A stretch of 64,000 nucleotides of DNA from Hyposmocoma kahamanoa. Lineage: Eukaryota > Arthropoda > Insecta > Lepidoptera > Cosmopterigidae. Every line of letters begins with the position of its first letter. Positions within the stretch are counted from its first letter, which is position 1. The notes under the pieces were generated by a model that was not told the DNA's origin, did not search any database, and saw only the letters and a list, made by a program, of their open reading frames with translations. Shown here piece after piece: positions 33,810 through 44,866 of the stretch. The translations under genes and the position numbers were made by a program. The stretch spans positions 5,541,647 to 5,605,646 of the forward strand of contig NW_020654422.1 in assembly GCF_003589595.1 (NCBI RefSeq), in the 5' to 3' direction.

Positions 33810-34680
33810 ATGTAATCATTTTCTGGTAATGACCCACTACCTCCCGTGTTAAAAGATTCTAACTCTAACCGATCGAACCAACTAACTACTTGTTAATGAC
33901 TTTTGTCCACAGCTAAAATAGCTCCATTATATACGTGTTTACTTTAAAAGCTATTGATAGAGACCATATGAGTTGAAACAAATGAAACGTCGTGATCTGT
34001 CAGATGATTGTTATCTACTGTAAAAAATGCAGGCTATTCATTTTACCACCCGCTAATTGCCTACATATCTAAAAACATTTTGATACGGAATCTCGAAAAC
34101 ATGTTCTAGGCGGACTAAAATGTTTATCAGATAAACCACATACCGTAAAATTAAATATGTAAAAATAAAATTTCATGAGAAAACGAGAAAAATAATTTTT
34201 ATACTTCGTTGTTTTATGCGTAATAATACGTATGATAGATTTGTAATAATAAAGATTTTTTACCTAATGCTAATGGTAAAATAAATGCTAATGGTGTTTC
34301 AAAATGTATAGAAAATATACAATACAATGTACTTGTCTTGAAAACTTCTCATGTTGTCTTTTTGGTTAAAAACTAAGAGATTTAAAAAAGAATCTTGTTA
34401 ATAACATTGTTTAACTCTATACTAATAACCACACCAACTTCCTGGTCTCAAACTAAGGATTTCCCCGTACTATGAGTTGATAGGTACTCATGAGAGACAA
34501 GAACCAATTTGGAGAAGTTCATTTCCGAAATTGGTCCCACCGGGAATCAAACTTGGGACCTCCGCATCCAGTGCCCACATAGTAAACCGTCACACTACCG
34601 AGGTCGTCAAAATTTATTTGGCCAAAAATTAAGTTTTGAGCCCATGTCATTTCTGAATCTGTACTAAGGTACCTGAGTCG
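33810..34680 (+). repeat. Diverged repeat shared with 48815-49890
   Basis: 'ggtaatgacccactacctcc' near 33823 and 'ggccaaaaattaagttttga' near 34620 recur in the same order at about 48838 and 49842. The SINE at 34421-34615 has inserted into this copy. No coding potential. Confidence 0.45.
34421..34615 (-). mobile_element. tRNA-derived SINE, family C
   Basis: On the minus strand there is a B-box-like GTTTGATTCCCGGTGGG and an upstream A-box-like ACCTCGGTAGTGTGACGG. The body shares 'ctttagtttgagaccagg'-type blocks with the copy at 12938-13130. Confidence 0.7.
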
Positions 34681-35033
34681 AATATGGTCAGCCGATTAAT
34701 ATGGCCACATATCAATATCTCTAAAAATATGTAGCGTACAAAACCGAACGAACATGTAGTTCGGTTATGGGGTTCGCATAACAGCGACCTATACGCCGCC
34801 TTTCCCGCGCATACGCCATTCGCCCGAAAATGTCAAAGCCGAAGGACCGATCGCCATTAAAAAAATTTAATTAAGTTTTGTCGAATGTTTCTGTTTATAT
34901 CGATTTTATGGTGTTTAATTTATCGTGATTTGCTGGTGTAGTAAAAGTAGATGACATTTGCGTGTGATTTTCTATGTTTTTTTTCCAATGTTTGTCTGGT
35001 TTTCAAAGTGTGAGTTAAACAAAAATAAAAGAA

Positions 35034-35117
35034 ATGTCTGATAGTATGGCTAGCCACTGGCCGTATTACCCTGCACCTGATATTGGCCAAATTTACCTTA
35101 TGGTTCCTGGAACTTAG
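35034..35117 (+). CDS. 27-codon small ORF, uncertain
   Basis: ATG in an A-rich context ('aaaagaaATGT') opens 27 codons ('MSDSMASHWPYYPAPDIGQI') ending at TAG. The aromatic- and proline-rich content is unusual for a chance frame in AT-rich DNA, but nothing else supports it. It could be a first coding exon, a remnant, or chance. Confidence 0.15.
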   Translation: MSDSMASHWPYYPAPDIGQIYLMVPGT

Positions 35118-35317
35118 CATATGTTGTTTTTAACAACTAGAGAGGGATGATATAAGTTTAAGGCTACAGTGTCTCTCTGCTTAAGTCTGAGGTAGTAAGG
35201 CATGGTCCGATTTCAGTGCAGTTCGATTGGTGTAAAAGCCATAGTTTTTGGCTGTTTGGTAAAAACTAGTGCAGATGTTTGTGTTGAATTTTTTATATTT
35301 GTTGTAGGTCATTGGTA

Positions 35318-35429
35318 CAGTCAAGAGCACGTCAAGCTTTACACTTTGTACTTTAGACCGTTCTTATCGCAAGCGACATAGAGTTGAATTTAAGTCTTAA
35401 GTGTCAAGCTTGACGTGCTCTTGACCCTG
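35318..35429. repeat. Hairpin MITE, GTGCTCTTGAC family, copy 1
   Basis: Flanked by TA on both sides. It starts CAGTCAAGAGCACGTCAAGC and ends with the inverted GCTTGACGTGCTCTTGACCC. Total 112 bp, no ORF. Related units: 50009-50118, 51303-51407, 63682-63822, and half a unit near 58524. Confidence 0.75.
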
Positions 35430-36012
35430 TACAATTGCAAAGAGATTCAGGGTAACTGGACTGAGGACAATATGCAATTAGCGTATATTCTAATTCGTTA
35501 GGTATTGATTTAATTCATTTTCCATAAAAGTGTATGCTGAAATTATAGAATAGTAAATTGTTCCATACAGGGTGAAAAATATGGCCACTTTCATGGGCAC
35601 ATTAATAAAGGATACATGTTCATGTTAGTGTTGATTGATTCCATTATCATTCATAGAACCATAATATTTTGTTAAATTATAATGGAAAAGAGTAACATTT
35701 TCCATATAGTAAATATGGCCACTTGTACATTCAATATCAAATTTTACTACAAAAGTTATTCTCTAAAACGCACCGGCAAAGCGCGTTCTCGCGCCATGTT
35801 TTTTTCTCTCTGCTCGATCACAGGCGGCGAGACACGACCGGAGCCGAAGGAAGAGTTCCTCCCCTCCCTCACAGATGAAGTCACCATGCGTGGAGCAGCA
35901 AGGTGGGAGACTTCCCGCGTTCACCCTCCCTCTCCAAGCTATGTACATGAACATCCCGCATGTGGCTTGGCTACTGTTATAAGCGGTACCCGAGTACCTT
36001 GATCCTGGTCTG

Positions 36013-38396
36013 TCAGTCTAATTTATGTGGACGACCACGAGGGCGTCGAGGCTGTATCGGTACTGAAATAACGTCTGGTCTGTTCAAAAAGGGTGTCAAG
36101 TCAGCACTGTGAAACTTCCCTATATTAATTCCTGTATTCACATCCGTAACTTCAAAGGAAGTAGGTGAAACCATTTTGCTGATACGACAAGGGCCGTCCC
36201 GTTTAGGCATGAATTTTCGCGTAATACCCTTCGATGCACTGCTAAGTGCATATGATCGAACCAAGATTACACCACCGACCTTATATTCCGGTACTTGCCC
36301 AAGTTTATTATCAGCCAAATCTTTCTGTCTATCTTGTTCTTTTTCAACACGGTCTTTAATATCTTTAAAACTATCTAAAAACTTTCTCATGTAAGGTGTG
36401 AATTGGGGCAAATAGTTTTCTCTGTCTAGGACAGCACGTAAGTCAGTTCGAGTCTCAAGAGGAGTTCTCATTCCTGGGCAAACGTTAAACATACAGTACA
36501 GCCAGTGGTTGTGCAAACAGCACTGTTTATTGCGAACCTAATACATGGTAAGTATTTTGGCCACGATGTATGTTCGTTTTTGACAAGAATCGACAATTGT
36601 GTTTTTATGTCCCGGTTTTTCCGTTCGACGGGATTTGCCTGCAGATGATATAATGGAATAAGATTTTGTTTGATTCCAAGAACGAACATACACTGTTGCA
36701 TAGCTACGGCAACAAATTGGACACCATTGTCCGAAACTACACGGGGTGGAAAACCATACCTCAAAAAATACTCATTGATAAGGACTGGAGCAATGGTTTC
36801 TGCAGATGCAATAAGAAGCGTATAGAGCTCCACCCAGCGAGTAGCGGCTTCTTCAACGACAAGTACCCAGGTCTCACCTTGTTCTCCTTTCGGAAGTGGG
36901 CCGAAGAGATCTACAGAAAGTACTTCTCCGCTCTGATGCATGATAGCTTTGGAGCTTTCTTCACATGTTGGACGACTCAACATGTCTGCTAGAGCATTAA
37001 GTATTCCTGGAGCATACTCGTACCTTTTGTCAAACGACTGAAGTTTAAGAGCCCATGTGATTAATCGTCCATTCGGCGACTTCAATGTAAGTAACCAGCG
37101 CAGCGGCTGATGATCCGACTTAACGATGATGGTGTGTCCGTCGATATAAGGGCGAAATTTACCCAGACAAACGCAAGAGCTTTCCTCTTGGTTGTCGAGT
37201 AATTTCGTTCAGCAAGCAGTAGCAAACGACTGGCATAACCTATAGGGTGTTCATCGTGACCGTCGCCTTGAAGCAGTGCAGCACCTAGAGCATAATTGCT
37301 GGCGTCAGTACGGATAACAAACGGCTTGTTATAGTCGGCCTGAATGAGCACAGGAGCAGAAGTTAGTTTTTGCTTAAGATTATTGAATGACTCACGTTGT
37401 TCTGTAGTCCACGTCACGAGCTTGGTTAGAGGTTGAGCTATTTCTGAAAAGTTAGGGATAAACTTAAGAAACCAAGAACACGTTCTTCGTTCTTAAATGA
37501 TTTGAAGTGCTTTATGCTAAAACTACGTCGATTTTTGAAGAATCTGGCTTGATGCCATTAGCAGCGATGAACTGACCTCGATAGGTAACATTTTCTCGAG
37601 CGAAAGAACACTTTACCCTGTTAGCGCGAAGACCAAACGTTTGCAGACGATTAAAGACTTTCAGTAAATCTTCGAGATGTTTCTCGAAGCTTTCTGAGAT
37701 AACACTAATATCGTCTAAATAACATAAAATGGTTACGTCTTGCAAGCTGACTCCGGAGCGAAAACGGTCCATCAAACTCTGAAATGACGACGGCGCATTT
37801 TTAAGTCCGAAAGCCACGCGCGTGAACCTATATTTTCCAAAGGGCGTGACGAATGCGGTTTTATCACGATCCTGTGGCGCAACTCTTACCTGCCAGTAAC
37901 CTGATTTCAAATCGATAGTAGACATAAAACAATTTTGCTTACTTGATTGCAGCAACTCGTCGATAACAGGAATTGGGTAAGTGTCAGTTTTCGTTAAAGC
38001 GTTAAGCTTACCGTAATTTACGCAAAAACGGACCCCATTACCTTTTTTCGGGACGGGTACAGCTGGAGAACTCCACGCGGACTCGCACTCCTCTATAATA
38101 CCATCCTGTAGCATTTTGTCCATTTCAGCTTTCATAATTTCTTTTTTTGCAGGTGGCGGTATGGCGGTGAAGAGACCGGTGGGTATAAGGCGGTATGGCG
38201 GTGAAGAGACCGGTGGATGAATACCTGTGTCAATGCGATGTTCTGCGAAAGGGGTTGGTGCTCCCCCTGCATTGAAAATATCTTGATTAGCGTTTAAGAG
38301 ATCTGCTAACTTACCACGTTGGGTAGGGTGCAACATGAGACCTTCATCGTCGCGGAGCATGTCTATTGACGAGCACCTAACTTGATTATTCGACAA
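36013..38396 (-). pseudogene. Decayed Ty3/gypsy pol (RT, RNase H, truncated integrase)
   Basis: On the minus strand, 38396-37512 encodes a reverse transcriptase ('VPVPKKGNGVRFCVNYGKLN', 'STIDLKSGYWQ', 'TPFGKYRF', active site 'CYLDD'). 37417-37082 carries the start of RNase H ('IRTDASNYALGAALLQGDG') after a frameshift. 37085-36468 jumps from the RNase H tether ('NALADMLSRP') straight to the integrase core ('DLFGPLPKGEQG', 'VVSDNG'), so the zinc-binding HHCC domain is deleted. 36516-36013 is the integrase C-terminus ('GPCRISKMVSPTSFEV'). Gag and protease are missing. A 34-bp duplication near 38155-38216 inserts extra residues before the RT. No LTR pair was found. Not active. Confidence 0.88.
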
Positions 38397-38937
38397 CTCA
38401 AATTCTAAAGTTTATAACTTGTCCATAGCCAGTTTGTATTTTTTAATCTTCGGTTGAGTTGTATTTTCTTATATTTGTGCTATGAGCTAATTTTTTTAAA
38501 TTCTAATTGATGGCACAATATGTCACTTTCATAACTTTGTCTATTTGTTAAGGTTTTGATTATGTACAATTACTAAATTCATGCAACAAATTTTGACGTT
38601 CTTTTCTGTGAAAGTAATATTTTTACAATATGATATTTTCTTTTGTTTATAATAAATTTATGAAATGTCTTAATTTTAACACACACATCGCAAGTGCGCT
38701 CGCGAGTCAGGGTTAAAAAACAATATTTATAAATTAATAAATAAAACTCTAATTGAAGAGACAATAGACCGCAGTTTGCTCTGCAGTGGGACAGTAACGG
38801 CTGCAAAATGAAAAAAATGTACATTATGTTTGTACTTAATCACCTGTATAGTCCTCACAGTAGTACCAACACGTGAACACGTTCAAGTGACAATCACCAT
38901 TGGCAATCTGTTGGTAATTTTAGATTATAATCTATAG

Positions 38938-39135
38938 TAACGCATACACTCAACATAGCCCCGCACTAGGGAAACCCTGTGTCGCGGGTGCCATGGACAT
39001 ACACATAGACAACCACAAATTACACCAATACTCACGAAAAAAATAAATGAAGGCCATACAAATATTTCTCCCGACCCGGGAATCGAACCTAGGACCTCTG
39101 CGTGGCATGGTAACCTTTCGGCCACGGAGGCAGTT
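38938..39135 (-). mobile_element. tRNA-derived SINE, family A (inverted)
   Basis: The minus strand starts TGCCTCCGTGGCCGAAAGG, with the B box TAGGTTCGATTCCCGGG and the family body ending 'gagtgtatgcgtta'. ORFs overlapping it are shadows. Confidence 0.85.
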
Positions 39136-39962
39136 AGGAGACAGCAGGATCTATAACCGGATCGGAACGTATAGGAGTGCGGAAATTGGCGAATTTGATG
39201 CAATATCACCAGTGCTACACAACGAAATTCTGCAGCGTGATTTCGGCACTTCCATTTTCTTTCAACCAGATGTACTACACAAAAGACCAATTTAGTGTGA
39301 TTTTTGAATGAAGAAATCAAAAGGCCACCGGCCACTGACATTACATTTTTCGCACCATTTGTGTAACAAGGCTACATCTGCAAAATGATAACTTTTCAAG
39401 AAAGAGGTTACAATATCCTACGAACGAAATCAGTCTAAAAAAATCTGTCCATTACTTTTTATGTTTAAATAGGACAGTTATAAAATTTCATGTATTTACA
39501 AAATTTGTTTCACAAGCTATAAAACTAGGCTTTCATGTACTTTTAGCACTTTGTTACAAGTTCATCCCAAAGCCAGACCACATACTACTTAAATAGCCAA
39601 CACCAGTGTGTTAATATAATTAATTTATTCCATTAATTAAATTACCATTAATTAAAACCAGTGGGTTCAATATAATTAATACAGTATTAGATTATTAATA
39701 ACTGTCAATTTATGTAATGATGAAATTGCTGTACTAATTACGTTCTTATAAATAATAGTTTTTAACGTGTGTGTGGATTGAGTGAGCATCCTCTGTAAAA
39801 TGTTTAAAATGTGTGCGTCATTTAGTAAAAGTTCTAAAACAATTGTAGAAACCAATCTTTCTATTTGTAAAAAGATAAAACAAGAGAAAAATAACTTAAT
39901 GTGTGCTCACTCAGTTCTCACAGAGAGCCAGTCAGATCTACAAAAGTATTAAATTTACATAT

Positions 39963-40312
39963 ATGTCAGAAGAATGCGGATGGTGAGAGGGTAGTAAAGG
40001 GGAGCCCTCACGGCTGCCCCTTTCTCGACGATTATTTTCCATAATAGAATTTTGAATAAAATGTAATTGTAAATTGTAAATAACTATTTATTTCTCATGA
40101 ACTATTTACTAGCAGAAATAATAATTTATGACTATAATAACTAAGTTATCAAGCGTTCGTGTCTGCTGCGAGAATCGAACTGCCGCTTCGTCCGCAACGA
40201 CTCGCTTATATAGGGGATTTTGCAGGTAGTAGGCTCATTAGGCAGGTGGGCAGGCAGGTAGAGGGGTATCGCACGTGCGATCACGCCACGTTGTTTTGTT
40301 GGCGCGCCGATA
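39963..40312 (-). repeat. 3' LTR (relative to gag-pol)
   Basis: Direct copy of 44787-45136 with one difference at 40230. Because the LTR includes the gag start, the first codons of gag are repeated here without the rest. Just upstream on the coding strand are four purine-rich GAGGACAGGGGCC-type motifs. Confidence 0.85.
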
Positions 40313-40482
40313 CGGCCATTCTGCGTACACGTCGCCCCGACGTGCTATAAAAGAAAATATTTTTCCCACAGTTCACAGAGTTTATAACGGGTTCTAACGA
40401 AAGTCATGACTCGGTCCGATCCTGACCATAATATCCACAAAATGCTATTTAGAGCAAGAAACATTAACAGTACCATAAGTCT

Positions 40483-40641
40483 AGGAGGCCCCTGTCCTCA
40501 ACTAGATGAATGGATGCAGTGTATGGAGGCCCCTGTCCTCTATCAATTTTTCGGTCTGGCAAAACTGTAAACTAGGAGGCCCCTGTCCTCTATCACTTAC
40601 TCGGTCAAAACAATACATCGAACTTGGAGGTTTATGTCCTC
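40483..40641 (-). repeat. Four purine-tract-like repeats before the 3' LTR
   Basis: GGAGGCCCCTGTCCTC (plus strand) occurs at 40483-40499, 40525-40540 and 40574-40590, with a diverged copy (ggaggtttatgtcctc) at 40626-40641. On the coding strand each reads GAGGACAGGGGCC, resembling a polypurine tract, the primer for plus-strand DNA synthesis. Having several is unusual. Confidence 0.6.
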
Positions 40642-40696
40642 GACTTTTGACAAAGCATAGCCAGAGTATTGTAAGGACAAAAACAAAATATTACCG

Positions 40697-43600
40697 TTAT
40701 TGTGTAGAGTCGTTAGCGCTGATATTACTGTTGTCGATTGAACAGCCCTCACTGTTCCTTGTTACTCCTTCATTCGCCGATACGGTTTTTTGGTTTGTAA
40801 TCAATCCTGGTTTTGGAGCGGGACGAAGTTGATCGTGTGCCACCTTTTTAGGTCTTCCGCGTCCAGTAATTTTTTTAACAAAGTAACGATCATGTGGTAG
40901 AATTTTCCATATTTGATATGCGTCTGGGTATTTGAGATCGAGGCCAATTTGTGTTCTTGGGTTCGTTCTAAATAGCACTATGTCTCCTTTCTGAAATCTT
41001 TTTACCTTCGCCTTTCCTTTGTCGAATCTTTGTTTGTTTGCATTGTTTTGAATTTCCACTCGTTTGAGCATGTAATCATCTAGCTGTTCTCGATTGACTG
41101 TTCCTTCGTTCTCATCTATCAAGGAAATAAGTTGAGGTGGAACAGCACATTGTCTTCCGGTTAAGGCTTTCAGTGGACTCACGTTAGTAGTTTTATTTTT
41201 TGAGCAGTTTATGGCCAATTGCAGAGAATCAAGGACCTTACGCCAATCGTTTGTTTCGAAGTTACGAATCATCGTCAAACCATTCTTTATTACTGCCATT
41301 ACTCGCTCTACTTGTCCGTTTGATCGGCTGACACCTGGTACTATAAAGTGTTGGTGAATACCGTATTGCTTGCAGTATTCTTCGAATTCCGCTTTGAAGG
41401 CGGTATCTTGATCACTAATTATTTGCTTTGGTGCTCCAAACAGAGAAACGACCTTCTTTAATGCAACTAACATTGAGGCCGCTGATTTATTAGTTGCGTA
41501 TGTTAGTAGAACGTACTTTGTGTAAGCGTCTATGACAACCACTACGTACTCATGTTTGTCGTTCCGTTTGGTTAGTCGTCCTGTCATATCGATATGGATG
41601 GTATGAAATGGGATCGGTTCTTTTGTAATTGGATACATTTGTACCTGTCTAGCGCCGGATGGTCCCTTGCTTGTTTTGCATATGACACAATTGTCAACAA
41701 ATTGCCTAACTGTGGATGACATTTCCGGAAACCAGTACTCTTCTCGAATCTTGGCCAACGTCTTCTCCCATCCGAAATGTTTTAATGCGGTGTGGTAGGC
41801 ATTGATTATACTCCATTGATAAGATTTTGGTACTACCTTTTTCCAAACATTGCAACCCGGCTCTGTGTTAATGTAGCGGCATTGTAGTGTAAAATCATGA
41901 AGTCGATAATCTTTTACTTCTTCTCCTCGGTCTATTTTCTTGATAATGGCGTGCAGATCGGGGTCGCGCCTTTGTTCAACTTTCAGCCACGATTCGGCGT
42001 TTTCTGCTAAGTTGATACAGGTCGTTGGGTTCCGACTGAAAAAATCTGCGTGTTTCATACGAGACCCCTGACGGTATTCAACTTCAAAGTCGAATTTTTG
42101 CAGATAAGCCCACCACCTATGAATTCTTGGAAGCAATTCATGCTTGTGCATTGAAGCTTTAATGGCGTTACAGTCCGTAACTATTTTGAATTTTCGGCCA
42201 TACAGATAATGCCTAAAATGTTTTACAGCACGAATTATAGCGAGTGTTTCCAATTCGTAGGAGTGATAATGGCTTTCGGGGTGAGTCGTTCTGACACTCA
42301 TGTAGGCAATCACGTGTTGTTGTTCCTTTTTTATTTGTATAAGGATAGCCCCTAGTCCCAAGCTACTCGCATCTGTATGCAATTCTATTGGCAAGCCTTC
42401 TTGGAATATCATTAAAACTGGTGCCGATGTCAATCGTGTTATTACGTCAAGCCTAGCATTTTCACATTCTGCCGTCCACGTGAAATTGGCATCTTTTTTT
42501 GTCAAATTGTAGAGAGGAATCATACGTTCGGAAAATGATGGTATAAAGCGCCTGAAATAGCTTGCCAATCCGCAGAACTGTCGAACTTCCTTTACTGTAA
42601 CTGGTACTGCTGATTTTTGTAAAGCTTCCACTTTTTTGGGACTTGGTTTTACAGTACCATTGGATACAATATTCCCAAGGTATTCTACGGAACGTTTGAA
42701 GAAAGAACATTTCTTGGGGTTCACGGTGAATCCGGTTTTCTGGAGGGCACCAAGGACTTTATCAAGCATTTGTAATCCTTCAGTGAAAGTTTTACATTTG
42801 ATCAAAACATCGTCCATATAAATCAATATGTCATTGAGAAATGGTCGTAGTGCAGCCATTATTGCCTTTTGAAAGACTGCTGGGGCATTCATTAAGCCAA
42901 AAGGCATTCGCACGTATTCAAATAAACCATCTGGCGTAATAAAAGCGGTTTTGGGTATAGCTTCCTTTTTGATGGGGATCTGATAGAATCCTTTTGCCAT
43001 ATCCAAGCAGATAAAATAAGTGGCATCTGACAATCTATCTATTTGGTCTGAAATGATTGGTAAGGGAAATTTGATAGGCACTGTATTACGATTAAGTTCC
43101 CTGTAGTCTGTACACATTCGGTCTTCACCATTCTTTTTTTTTACAAGAATGACTGGACTCGCAAAATCCGATGTACTTTCACGCACTATACCATGCTCGA
43201 TAAGTTCCTCAACTATGGTCTTCAATTTTTGACGTTCTACTGGCGCCATTCTATAAGGTCTGCGTGAAACTGACTTATTTGGATCCCTCAATTGAATGTC
43301 TAGGGTGGCAGTCGTAACCTTTGTTTTTGGAATACCCACTGCGAAAACTCCTCTATTTTTCTCCAACAAGGCCTTCAATTGCGATATCTCGGTAGCGTCT
43401 TGCAAGTCGGTATCCAGTGTCTTGATAAAATCGTCACCAGGAATTGATGAGGCAACCGCTACAAGACTGGTTCTCATGACGGTAGCCCCTTGGTTACTGA
43501 TACTAACAGTTAGTCCTGGCGTCTTTACTAAATTGGATCCTATTAAAAGCTCGCAAGGTACTTCATGGTCTTCGACGACATTAAAACTTATTTCAACGAA

Positions 43601-44866
43601 AATGTGATTAATTTTGCACGTAGTAGTAATACGTTGGTAAGACATGAGAGGCACGCCGGATCCCAAACCTCTCAGCATTAAAGTAAAGTCTTCTCTTTTA
43701 CCTGGTATTGAAGTACTCAGAGACCTTCTTATAAGAGAGCAGTCTGCTCCACTGTCAAATAAGGCCACGTATTTGAGGTCTTGAATGGTTATATTCATAG
43801 GAGTTGATATAGTTGATAATTCACCAACTAAGTTTATTTTAGCTACTTCTTTATTTAATTTCTTAAAACAGTTAGATTCAATATGCCCGATTTTGTCACA
43901 GTAGTTGCATTTTGCCCTTGATCGTTCTCGACTGATGTCTGAATTATTAGTTGTAACTGTTTTAGTTAGTAACGATGTGGGTTCAATGTCTTTATTAGCA
44001 GTACAATACGCTTGGATGTGCCCAGTCTTCCCACAGTTGAAACATTTCAGTGTGTCCTCTCGGTTGATTCTTGTTCTGGCACGTTTTGCCGGTGGTTCTC
44101 CAAACCTACTGTCTCTGGGTTTTAACGTAGATACCACAGATATTAGTTCGGGTACAGTTGCACACTTGCTAGAGAGTAGGCGGAGTCGCAAATGATCATT
44201 ATCGATACATCCTATAACTGCTTCTACAGCATCCCTTTCTTTGAGTCCATCCATAATTCGCTTCCATATATTCCATGCTTTTGTAACAGAATCTGCTGGG
44301 TCAGACCAGTCGAAACGGAAGTGGCGAAATTTCAGAACATCATTAGAGTAACGTGCTTCAGGTTCGAATGTTTGTATGAGGGCGCTACGCATATCGTCCC
44401 AAACAGGTGACTTTACGAGCCATGCGTCGCCGAGTGTTTTTGCTCGTCCTTGTAAAAGTCCTGCAATCTTTGTACAAATTTCGTAATCGGTTAGGTTCCA
44501 ATGTTGCTTGGCGCGGTCGACGTGGTCACACCAATCTCGTATGGAAACATCGCCATCTGGATTATAGGGTGCAATGTAAATGTCACTCAACCTCGGCCTT
44601 TGTGATGGTGCCATAGCTTTTGCTAATATGCTAGTTAATGCCTCATTGTTTGCCTGGATATTCAGTTGCTGTTGGCGGGTGAGATTATCTAATATGCTGG
44701 CCAAGATTGACAAAGACTGGTTGGAATCAGTAGCATTCGGCGGCCGGCTACTAGTGTATGGGCCGGTGGGCGGTTGGTCACTTCTGATGTCAGAAGAATG
44801 CGGATGGTGAGAGGGTAGTAAAGGGGAGCCCTCACGGCTGCCCCTTTCTCGACGATTATTTTCCAT
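40697..44866 (-). CDS. Gag-pol polyprotein of the Ty3/gypsy element (1389 aa, intact frame)
   Basis: One frame with no stop or shift. Residues 1-250: capsid-like Gag. Two CCHC zinc knuckles lie at about 275-288 ('CFNCGKTGHIQAYC') and 320-333 ('CNYCDKIGHIESNC'). Aspartic protease is around 371 ('LFDSGAD'). RT spans about 520-720, with 'YMDD' at 683-686. RNase H starts around 832 ('HTDASSLGLGAIL'). Integrase has the zinc-binding HHCC at about 1025-1063 ('CVIC') and catalytic residues near D1093 ('HIDMTG'), D1152 ('SDQDTAF') and E1188 ('NGQVER'). All catalytic motifs are intact, so the copy may still be active. Gag and Pol are fused in one frame with no frameshift signal. The start codon at 44866 sits inside the 5' LTR. 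ORFs on the opposite strand here are shadows. Confidence 0.95.
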   Translation of the reverse strand: MENNRRERGSREGSPLLPSHHPHSSDIRSDQPPTGPYTSSRPPNATDSNQSLSILASILDNLTRQQQLNIQANNEALTSILAKAMAPSQRPRLSDIYIAPYNPDGDVSIRDWCDHVDRAKQHWNLTDYEICTKIAGLLQGRAKTLGDAWLVKSPVWDDMRSALIQTFEPEARYSNDVLKFRHFRFDWSDPADSVTKAWNIWKRIMDGLKERDAVEAVIGCIDNDHLRLRLLSSKCATVPELISVVSTLKPRDSRFGEPPAKRARTRINREDTLKCFNCGKTGHIQAYCTANKDIEPTSLLTKTVTTNNSDISRERSRAKCNYCDKIGHIESNCFKKLNKEVAKINLVGELSTISTPMNITIQDLKYVALFDSGADCSLIRRSLSTSIPGKREDFTLMLRGLGSGVPLMSYQRITTTCKINHIFVEISFNVVEDHEVPCELLIGSNLVKTPGLTVSISNQGATVMRTSLVAVASSIPGDDFIKTLDTDLQDATEISQLKALLEKNRGVFAVGIPKTKVTTATLDIQLRDPNKSVSRRPYRMAPVERQKLKTIVEELIEHGIVRESTSDFASPVILVKKKNGEDRMCTDYRELNRNTVPIKFPLPIISDQIDRLSDATYFICLDMAKGFYQIPIKKEAIPKTAFITPDGLFEYVRMPFGLMNAPAVFQKAIMAALRPFLNDILIYMDDVLIKCKTFTEGLQMLDKVLGALQKTGFTVNPKKCSFFKRSVEYLGNIVSNGTVKPSPKKVEALQKSAVPVTVKEVRQFCGLASYFRRFIPSFSERMIPLYNLTKKDANFTWTAECENARLDVITRLTSAPVLMIFQEGLPIELHTDASSLGLGAILIQIKKEQQHVIAYMSVRTTHPESHYHSYELETLAIIRAVKHFRHYLYGRKFKIVTDCNAIKASMHKHELLPRIHRWWAYLQKFDFEVEYRQGSRMKHADFFSRNPTTCINLAENAESWLKVEQRRDPDLHAIIKKIDRGEEVKDYRLHDFTLQCRYINTEPGCNVWKKVVPKSYQWSIINAYHTALKHFGWEKTLAKIREEYWFPEMSSTVRQFVDNCVICKTSKGPSGARQVQMYPITKEPIPFHTIHIDMTGRLTKRNDKHEYVVVVIDAYTKYVLLTYATNKSAASMLVALKKVVSLFGAPKQIISDQDTAFKAEFEEYCKQYGIHQHFIVPGVSRSNGQVERVMAVIKNGLTMIRNFETNDWRKVLDSLQLAINCSKNKTTNVSPLKALTGRQCAVPPQLISLIDENEGTVNREQLDDYMLKRVEIQNNANKQRFDKGKAKVKRFQKGDIVLFRTNPRTQIGLDLKYPDAYQIWKILPHDRYFVKKITGRGRPKKVAHDQLRPAPKPGLITNQKTVSANEGVTRNSEGCSIDNSNISANDSTQ

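Noticed and set aside
39047..39295. 82-codon ORF on the plus strand
   Set aside because: It starts inside the inverted SINE at 38938-39135 and has no recognised similarity.
42636..44810. Several plus-strand ORFs opposite gag-pol
   Set aside because: They overlap an intact, domain-rich frame on the other strand and have no features of their own.
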